Source: Isoetes taiwanensis
Taxonomy: Eukaryota; Streptophyta; Lycopodiopsida; Isoetales; Isoetaceae
Reading direction: 5' to 3'
Assembly: GCA_021234155.1 (NCBI GenBank)
Contig: JAJEKV010000092.1
Span: 622,001-686,000 of the forward strand
Length of the DNA: 64,000 bases
Positions 56,440-64,000 of the stretch are shown piece by piece. Positions within the stretch are counted from its first letter, which is position 1; the number at the start of each line of letters is the position of its first letter. A model generated the notes under the pieces. The model did not search any database, was not told the origin of the DNA, and saw only the letters and a list, made by a program, of their open reading frames with translations. A program made the translations under genes and the position numbers.

Positions 56440-57180
56440 CGTAACTTTTCTTGAGGCACAGTATGAAAAGCCTTTGTAAAGTTAACAAAACAGCAGTAGA
56501 GGTCTGCAGCATGAAAATGTGGTCAATGGTGGGATGTTTGGGCCTAAAGCGTATGAGGGCTCACACTTCTGTCTCCTCTATCGTCAATTGTTGCTCGAGA
56601 ATGTTGGGCCATCAATTTTGCAAAAAGTGAACTGACCATGATCGTTTTGTAATTGATTCGGCTGCATGGGTTGCATGTCTTATATAATGGGGCTACGGCT
56701 ACTGGTCCACTATTGGGAGAATCCTTTTTGCAATGCCCTATTAAATAATGAAGTGAGGATGGGCACTATTGATGCTCCTGCCCATTTGAGCAGCTCTGTT
56801 TGCAGCCATCCAAGTCTGCTTTTTTTGCCACGAGACACTGTAGGCTCTGAGTGACATCTGCCTCTGTGATTTCTAGTGGCGGATCCATCTATGGGGGGTA
56901 CTCCGCTTAAACTCCAGAGGATCGTAGAACTATCGTCGGTATTGTACCTCGTGGTTAGAACTAATGTTTCCTTTAGGCTGCAGAGGTTTGTTCAGGATTT
57001 TTCTCCAGAATGACTTGGGGTGCCGGTCCAGGAGGTAGAACATTTCTCTTTGGTGCTCTGCATGTAGTTGGCCTTCTTTCCCCTTTTAAAAAGACGGTAC
57101 TGTCGGATCACAAGTGAGGATCAGTGACCTCTCGAAGCCAGTGTTTGAGCTCCATACATTCATCATCAAACCATGTAGTT
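56440..57180 (-). mobile_element. second, more decayed LINE2 copy (RT region)
   Basis: Follows 30590-31350 of the larger LINE2 copy. Examples are AAAAGCCTTTGTAAAGTTAA with AACAGCAGT (reverse of the YCCFVDFRKAFD motif region), a YK-x-IMVS-like segment near 56660, and GGTGCTCTGCATGTAGTTGG near 57050. Frameshifts throughout. No tail is seen next to it at the low-coordinate end, so it is internally bounded. Confidence 0.75.
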
Positions 57181-59130
57181 ATATGCCTTTTTGAGTATAA
57201 ATACATGACATATCTCTATGAATAATTAATGGCATATTAATTATTCATAAGCTAAGGTTAGCTATGTTAGCTCATCAATTATTTAGGTGGAAACCTAACC
57301 CTAAACCCTAATTCGAGTTTAAGGCTTAACCTAATATTAAAAGGGGTTAAAATATTAAATTAGTTATGTGTGTTGACCTAGTTATAAGAGGATTAAACTA
57401 GTTAGGTATGAAGGTGTAAGTTGTTATGGTAAGTACGCTAAGTTTATAGAGAAAGGACGTCTCTTGATTTCAAGGGCCATAACTTTTTCTAGATAACTAG
57501 GATGGAGGTGATTTTTGCACCAACGTGTTGGGCACGATCAAATTACCCCAGAGGCATCAGCATCCGGCGTCAAGACGACATCAAACATGCACGGGAGCAT
57601 GGAGTGCTTGTCTGGCAAAACAACGTGTTAGAATCTCTGGGCAGAGGCCAAACGGATTATGGGGCTCGCCCGAGGTGGTGATGCACAAGAGACGGAGAGG
57701 GGAGGCCCGAGTGGCCGTGGTAGAGAGTACGTCTACCTGGGAGACGGGCAAGCCATTAGAGCGACAAACTTTTACGCTGAGCGATGGGGGGAAACTTCTC
57801 TGAGTAAGATGGAGACTTCTAAGTTGGATTCTAATCCACTATCACCTTTGATATCTTTTTTAGGCGACGGTAATAATGTCAAGTTATCAACATTCCTACC
57901 CCAGAGCTTTAAATATTTTTTTTCCTAGCACTTGTCTTGGTAGTAAATTTCTCTCAGCCCTGCCATGACTTAATCTATATTACATTCATGTGCTTTATCT
58001 TATATCTTACACGACTTAGTGGAACTGAAGCAACAGTTGTACCTCAGTAGGGAGCTCAGCCGGTGTAAAATCGATGAAATCATCCATATAAGACTCGGGG
58101 AGCTCGTACAATACATGTGCGCCATATTGATTGATCTGACCTTATGTTTCACCGCCTCCTAGATGAACTTGAACATATTCGAAAACAACCACACATAGAT
58201 GTTTTGGCTATGGATGCACACTTCCAGAATATTATCGACTATTGCTTGCCACCAGACGACCCTAGCATCCCCTCTAGACATTAGTCTAGCACTTCTTCTT
58301 CCAATGCCTCTCGCCAAACAAATTTGCAGATTATCGTCAGTGCCATGAAAGGCATACTTCTTGATCAACAACATATTCTTCAACAGACTGCACACAAGGA
58401 GGAAATCCCATGCTCTCCTTCCCCACATAACCCAATGCCTCAATCTCTGCCTAAAGACATTGATGTGATTCAACTTTCATCTAATATAGTAAAACGTGTG
58501 GTGCTACTACTCAGCCTTCGTCTTCCCACACATCCGAAGTTAAGGCAGATCAACCTGCTCCACCAAAACATCCTCGTCAGATTCTATATGAATACTAGTA
58601 AGATGTTTAGAGTTATAGTCTTTTATAGGATCTGTAGGAGAAACTCATGGTTGTTGTCATCATCAACTTGATTCATTTGATGCACTTCAAAGACACAATT
58701 AGCAACTTCACGCTATATATTCTGATCTACAAACATCATTTCAGAATGTTCATAGTACTCTTCTTGAACTTTGAGAGCAACTATAGAAAGAAACTACAGA
58801 GAAGATCACCTTGCAAAATTTCCACCCACCCTTCTGTCCAAAATCCCATGACCATGAACACAGGCAAAATCCAATTGTTGATCAATGCTAATGAGCACAT
58901 TCATGCTCTCAATCAAACACATGCAAACGTCATGCCACATTGCGCATTTGGAAGCTATGCAGGTGGAAGCTCATGCTTGTGTCATGGCCCTTGAGGCCCA
59001 ATTTCAGGAAGCTGCCACCCAAAAAATCAACGTGGATACAAAACTGGCCACATTTAAGCTGCAGATTGCCACTTTTGGTGCCTCACTGCCATCTCACCCC
59101 AGTCTGACATCACGCGGAACAAACTCCATG
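57181..59130. other. no gene recognised
   Basis: Frames up to 115 codons exist (57525-57928, 58159-58671, 58647-59169) but none has a domain I can name. The text FHRLLDELEHIRKQPHIDVL at about 58150-58210 (plus) is protein-like and might be a remnant of a transposon protein. AACCCTAAACCCTAATT at 57297 is a short telomere-like match only. Confidence 0.45.
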
Positions 59131-59134
59131 GCAC

Positions 59135-59545
59135 CAGAGGTTTTCAAAATTTTATTTGATATTTTCTAAGTTCTATTCATATTTTTTCAGATATGTTCAT
59201 ATTTTTGTTCGCGCAACAAGTGCGACCAGCCCTTCCTTATTATAGAGGTTTTTGTTCAGGTGGCGGACCAACCCCTTTGGAGGTTTTCGAAGTTCTTTCA
59301 TTTATGTTCATATTTTCTCAGTTGTATTCATATTTTTGTTGGCGTGGCCACGTGACTAGCCCCTCCATATTATAGAGTTATTTTGCTCGTGTGGCACGTG
59401 CGACCAGCCCCTTTGGAAGTTTTTAAGTTCTTATGTGATATATTTCTAAGTTATGTTCATATTTTTGTTCGTGTGGCACGCGCCACCAGCCCCTCTGGAT
59501 GTTTTCACATTCTTTCATTACGTTTTGTATTTTATGTTCACATCT
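59135..59545 (+). repeat. tandem array, about four units near 100-130 bp
   Basis: Each unit contains TATGTTCATATTTTTGTTCG, a GTGGCACGTGCGACCAGCCC-type segment, TATTATAGAG or TGGAAGTTTT, and AAGTTCTTTCAT. Units begin near 59140, 59190, 59300 and 59450 and differ from each other by tens of bases. Confidence 0.75.
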
Positions 59546-59984
59546 TTTGTTGGCATTGATTTGCACAGTGGACTCCACAAGCCTCGTTGCAGATTTTCAG
59601 ACATCTATATGTTGTTATTACTAATGAATTTTGCGGGCGCTTGTGTTTGTAATTCTTATTCTTTTATGTCTTAGGCTCATCAAATAACTGCAAATTTTTT
59701 CTTTGATTAACCAGTCATCTACCTTCCTATCCGAGGCTCCACAGCTGTATTGGCGACTGTTTCTCATTAGGGTTTCCTCGGAAACCTGTAAGGGATAGGT
59801 TTTTCATCCCAATGAAAAGTTGTCACTACTTTTCTCGTCTTTGCCTTGCCCTATCATGCTACTATTGTCATTTATCTTATAGGGGTCTGTCTGACAATGT
59901 ACATATACTGGTGTTTGTGGTGCGTATATCGCGAGTCCTCATCACAAGAATGATACATTTTTTTTAGGTGTGATTAAGGTACAT

Positions 59985-60043
59985 ATAGAATAGAATAGTT
60001 TTTTTAACGTCCAGGAAGACCGAAAAGCCTTGGAACCCATGGG
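59985..60043 (-). mobile_element. solo LINE2 3' tail
   Basis: Reversed it reads GGGTTCCAAGGCTTTTCGG, then TCCTGGACGTTAAAAAAAC and TATTCTATTC. Same terminal block as at 28951 and 13610, with only about 50 bases of element. Confidence 0.75.
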
Positions 60044-62170
60044 AATTTAGATGAATACAAAATATTTTTGTCAGAATTAATTTGAAGCTTTAATGTATTA
60101 GAATAACTAAGAATCTATATATGGAGCTACACTATAGTAAGTACCTTGAGAAAAATAGTGGATGTTGTTGAAGTTAATCTTATTTGTGGCTACCTCAGAA
60201 AATTAGTTTTTTGCTTTTGGGTTCTAAAAACAATTTAAATTATATTGAGTTAACCTTTCCTTCTTCTGAATCTTGTCTTCAAACAAGCCAAAAACAAATT
60301 CTAAACTTTTGTGTTCAATTTGCCTCAGGTAATTCTAGGGTGTCCTTTTTTAATTCCTTTCATATAGCTGTAAGCCAAAGACATGTTATGAATTGTTTTA
60401 TACCTTTGATCCCTTAGACCTTTGTGTTAAGTTTGCTAAAAAGAACATTTTGAGACAGCTATTATGCCTGCAACATAAGAGTTGGTCTTGGTAATTGGGC
60501 TTGACTTAATTATTTTTAGTTGTGGACTCAACTAGGGTTGTAATCATGGACTTGACTATCTTAATTTGCCATATAATTCTTTGGTGGAGGACAATCAATC
60601 TTGAGAAAGGGAAGAATTGATATGGTCGTGCTCGGAGGAGCGGCTACGGGAGCAAAAGAAAGAGAAAGAAAGATACATTGTCTAGGGTTAAATTATCTAA
60701 GTTTAGTTGATGACTATTAATAAAGTATGGGATCTTTAGGAAAAGGAAAAAACAGAAAAAGGCCATTTTTTTACAATAAATGAAGGGGGAACTACACAAT
60801 AATGACCATGTAGGAGCAACTACTAAACGGCATCGACAACTCAACAACCTGACTTTAGATTCCGACATGGCCCCTTCAATCGGCATCATTCAGTTTAGAC
60901 CTAGCCAACTCAGATCTTAAACAAGTTCCTTTGTGTCACAAGTTCCCATAATCACCAGCTTTCAGACAAATTCTATTCTATCCATGCCAAATCCTGACTA
61001 TTCTCTTTAGCCTAATTACTGAATTTGTGGGTTTGCTGGAGTGGGTTCTCCAAAGGTTCCCTCGAATTGATTCTTTTCCTTTGCCTTTCTTAGATTTGGT
61101 TCTTGTGAAAGTGGAATCTCTACTGTTACTATTGAATTACACTTTACCTTGCCCACGTTCCAAAAAATCAGTTTTTTGGTATTTCTCTTGCTCGAATAGG
61201 CCGTTTAGGTGGTGAATTTTGACCCTAAAGGTTGGTATCGTGTTAAATCCCTTTATTCTCTAACATTCGTTTTTGCAGATACAATCTTGAGCATACACCT
61301 TGTATCAATAGGTAAGTTCTTGATTTGCCTTGATTCTGTCTTATTTCTGTCAATTGATTGGATTCACAAATTGTGTCCGCAAATTTGAGTTGGGTTGTAA
61401 TTAGGTCGACTTTGATTGGGTCTGCTATTCCGGCTAAGCTTGTCCTTCATAATTCGACCATTGCATCTTTGATTAAAAAATGAATCTAGTTGCATTGCAG
61501 ATGCATGTATTCCATTCATCCATTCATTTTTCTGATGGTTTGGAATTGGCCTCCACAACTTCCTTTTCTACATCATACAGCTTCTTGATTTACATTTGCT
61601 TGTGGCTATGATGGTTTTGGGAAATATTAAGAGGCATGCAATTGGTCATTGAGGCAAATATATGTAACCACAGTCCAATTTTGACATATATAGTATAATT
61701 ATAACATGGTGTAGAAACCATACAGAAGGCTCGCCTTATATAAATGGGGCACACAATGTTATACAAAAAATGTGTTGTCGCATTGTGGGTTGCCCGATAT
61801 TTACATGTTGTAGTGGGCTGTTTAATGTTTTCCATGGTTTGCCTCATCTATTGACGTTGTTCAAATGATTGAAGAAGCTATCGAATGACGACATGAAGAA
61901 ACTATCAAATGAGAAGCCAATGGAGAAGCACAAAGGTCGGTTGGATGATGCCCTAACGGTGTCGCACGGGAATCGACGTGAAAGGAGCCCCTCACTAACG
62001 CCACATAATGCAACATAGATTTTCACTTTGGGCCTTCAAAATAATACATCTATCGACATCATACATATTTTATCAACCCACCTTCCAATGGTTTGCTCCA
62101 TGCATATCAAAAATTAGTTTCATATTTCATCGACCCACCTTCCAATGGTTTGCTCTTCATGCAGAGCATT
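60044..62170. other. no gene recognised
   Basis: AT-rich, with frames up to 85 codons and no family match. It includes a purine-rich stretch AAAAGAAAGAGAAAGAAAG at 60652-60670. CCACCTTCCAATGGTTTGCT is duplicated at 62080-62100 and 62135-62155. Confidence 0.5.
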
Positions 62171-62171
62171 A

Positions 62172-62199
62172 CTAGTAATGGTGCCCAACGTTGTTGGGC
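62172..62199 (-). mobile_element. Helitron 3' terminus on the minus strand
   Basis: Reversed: hairpin GCCCAAC-AAC-GTTGGGC, spacer ACCATTA, CTAG, then T. Same stem, loop and spacer lengths as the complete Helitron at 46063-50464. The body must extend to higher coordinates. A second similar hairpin with CTAT instead of CTAG follows at 62261-62285 (GCCCAG-CTTTA-CTGGGC on the plus strand). The 5' end is not identified. Confidence 0.75.
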
Positions 62200-62299
62200 A
62201 TAAGTTGGAAACCTGTGTTGACAAAACATGTTCAGCTCAGACTCCTTCTCATAGATCTAATATAATAGAAACCAAGCCCAGCTTTACTGGGCTATAAGA

Positions 62300-63215
62300 G
62301 GTTTTTGTGCATTCGATACCGTTTCCCTATCCCTTTGTCTGTTGCTCTATTTTGCGTTTCCCTTCTTTTTTCCATTTTTCCTCTTTTTCCTACACGTTTC
62401 TTTTTCCTTTTCTTTTTTTTTTCTCATTTTTCCTACACGTTCACGTTCTCTTTTTCTCATCCCCCCTTCTATTTTTAACACCCTTTCCCCTCGCCTTCCC
62501 TTCCCTTTTCCCTTCTCTTTTTTCCCGTTTTCTATTTCTGACGAACTTTCGCTTTCCCTTTCCTTCCTTCCCTTGCCCTTCCTTTTTTTCTCATGCCTTT
62601 TTGCCTTTCCTTTTCCCCTTCCCTTTTCTTTTCTCTTTGTCTTTCCCTTTCCCATGCTCTCTTTCTGTTCCCCTTTCCCCACCTTTTTCACGTCCTCATT
62701 TTCCTCTTTTCCCCATGCTCTGTCGCTTTTGCCTGTGCATGTTCCCTCACTTTTTTTTGTTTCTTTCTTTCCCCTTTCCCATGCTCTTTTTCCCTTTATT
62801 TTTCCTCTCTTCCCTTTTATCCTTGTCCTTTTTCCCTTTTCTTTTCCAGTTTTCCTCTCTTCTTTTCTTCGGTGACGAAAATACGAAGATGAGCGTCACA
62901 GTGCCCTTTTTCCCTTCCCTTTCTCCCTTTTCGCCTCCTTTTTTTTTTCCCTCTTCCTTCCATTTTCATCATTTGTCTGCCCTTTCTCTTTTCTCCGTAC
63001 CCTTTTTTTCCTTTACTTTTCTGCTTCGTTTTACTTTTCTCTTTCCCTTTCGTTTTCCCTTCTGCGATGCCTTTTTCCGTTCCTTTTTTTCCATCTTTTT
63101 CATGTGCCCCTTTTCCTCCTTTCCACACCCTCTTCCCCTTTCTCTATGCCTTCCTTTTTCTTTTGTCTTTTCCCTTTTTCCCATTTTGTTTTCCCTTTTC
63201 TCACCCCGCAGGAAG
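62300..63215 (+). repeat. 0.9-kb polypyrimidine tract
   Basis: Almost uninterrupted C/T sequence (TTTCCCTTTTCC-like). It opens long frames in several phases on both strands, including 315 codons on the plus strand, but these are compositional artefacts rich in Phe, Ser, Pro and Leu or in Lys, Arg, Glu and Gly. A short non-repetitive island lies at 62868-62905. Confidence 0.85.
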
Positions 63216-63244
63216 TTGGAATTCTATCATGAGGTGAGGAGAAG

Positions 63245-63460
63245 ATGTGCTTAGAAAATGCTCTCTATACTCCTGGTATGTTGTTCAATTTAGTTTCAGT
63301 AGTAGACCTGCTAGACGCAGGTTATAAATTCAATTTTGACGCTTCACATTGTGAGATGGTGCGTAATGGAAAAAGAATTTATGCAAGCAGAAAGGACAAG
63401 TTATATTATTTGAATGCCTTTCTGCGTGTTGGAAAGGCCAGTTTATTAGAATTGTGGCAA
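63245..63460 (+). pseudogene. Ty1/copia pol fragment (region before integrase)
   Basis: MCLENALYTPGMLFNLVSVV, LLDAGYKFNF and DKLYYLNAF match the end of the protease and the GAG-pre-integrase segment of plant copia polyproteins (usual form: L-x-NVLYVP-x-L-x-x-NLLSV). A MITE interrupts it at 63460, and nothing of integrase or RT is seen before the end of the window. Confidence 0.85.
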
Positions 63461-63783
63461 AATCCCCCTTCAAACCCCCTTTGGTTTGGGTGCATATTCA
63501 CACGGGGGGTGACTCCGGGCAACGAGAGCTGTTGGATAGGCATATTCACCCCTTATTCCTTAATCTACACCGTACACAAAGTTCCTCGTTTGTGGGGTAT
63601 GGAAGTATGGAATTTGCTATACTGTATAACAAGACTTGCAAAATACTATAAGATTTGAGGTAATATACTATATGGTGTTGATTTTTATGCATTACAAAAC
63701 ATAATTATAGGGGCTCTCGCTGCCCTACGTCACCCCCCGTGTGAATATGCACCCAAACCAAAGGGGGTTTGAAGGGGGATTTA
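63460..63783. mobile_element. about 322-bp MITE with about 70-bp inverted repeats
   Basis: The left end AATCCCCCTTCAAACCCCCT and following TTGGTTTGGGTGCATATTCA, CACGGGGGGTGAC are mirrored nearly exactly by 63712-63782. The two arms differ at only a few positions near CTCCGGGCAA versus GTAGGGCAG. It inserted into the copia fragment. No coding region; the target duplication is not clear. Confidence 0.88.
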
Positions 63784-63789
63784 ATTTAA

Positions 63790-63945
63790 AGGTAATGTAA
63801 TGGTTTAATGTAATGGTTTAATTTAATTTAATGTAATGGTTTTGTTATAGGTTGTTTTTTTTTTGCCTTTGGGGCTAATTAATGTTAATAGTAATTATAT
63901 GTTGGGGCTAATTAATGTTAATAGTCATTATATGTTGGTTGTTAT
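63790..63945 (+). repeat. short tandem duplications near the window end
   Basis: TAATGTAATGGTTTAA-type units repeat at 63792-63842. GGGGCTAATTAATGTTAATA with the following GTNATTATATGTTG occurs twice at 63870-63938. Confidence 0.8.
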
Positions 63946-64000
63946 ATGTAGGTAAACATTTGGGGGATGTTAGAGTGATAAAAAAAACGAGAGCTTAAAG

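Noticed and set aside
57290-57320. Telomere-like AACCCTAAACCCTAA
   Set aside because: Barely two units; too short for an interstitial telomere.
62307-63254. 315-codon plus-strand ORF and 114/103-codon minus-strand ORFs
   Set aside because: They follow from a C/T-only composition, exist in several frames at once and have no domain structure.

Overview
The window looks like nuclear DNA from a land plant with a large, repeat-rich genome. The evidence is spliced gene fragments from plant families (pentatricopeptide repeat proteins, a growth-regulating factor, an ABCG11-like half transporter, an ATM-type mitochondrial ABC transporter), plant-type LINEs, Helitrons and MITEs. No bacterial operon, rRNA gene, CRISPR array or intact housekeeping gene is visible. 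The species cannot be fixed from the sequence; a fern, other early-diverging plant or gymnosperm is a guess. I found no full-length host gene. Every recognisable host gene is a partial, frameshifted or stop-containing piece, and most of the window is nested mobile DNA.

Layout. (1) 739-12240 is an old, decayed L1-type LINE on the minus strand. It holds a tandem duplication, and a nearly intact 8.96-kb L1-type LINE (1485-10440) is nested in it with a 14-bp target-site duplication. The young LINE carries a PPR gene fragment between its ORFs and two related small ORFs before its gag-like ORF1. (2) 12064-22295 and 25003-53563 are two copies of a large non-coding repeat with the order T1 flank, body, T2 flank. 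T1 and T2 have the same orientation in both copies, but the body is inverted in the second copy. The facing bodies form a multi-kilobase inverted repeat around 22098-25447. (3) Copy 1 is split by a 5.4-kb block (13999-19445) with fragments of an eIF4A-like/PPR chimera, an ABCG transporter and a Ty3/gypsy gag. Copy 2 is split by an 18.3-kb block (33776-52084) with fragments of GRF, peptide chain release factor 1, DEAD-box helicase and PPR genes, and a 4.4-kb Helitron that carries an ATM-type ABC transporter fragment. (4) 22380-22985 holds a Ulp1-like protease fragment and 23245-24430 a fold-back element with GGAAGGGTTTCC-type subterminal repeats. (5) 53564-64000 is mixed debris: a small retroposon with a 236-residue repeat-containing ORF, a second non-L1 LINE copy, a tandem array, back-to-back Helitron-like ends, a 0.9-kb polypyrimidine tract, and a copia fragment interrupted by a MITE with about 70-bp TIRs.

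The parts most worth following up are four. First, the body module sits in both orientations between the same flanks. Second, a tRNA-derived SINE at 35601-35847 has a 3' end resembling that of the local non-L1 LINE family, which suggests a SINE/LINE partnership. Third, the Helitron has sharp ends and captured exons in order. Fourth, the young L1 has an unusual architecture. Because the repeat copies are in the same window, several insertions (the LINE2 at 28951-32140, the MITE at 28474-28795, a LINE2 tail at 13610) can be compared directly with an empty site in the other copy.
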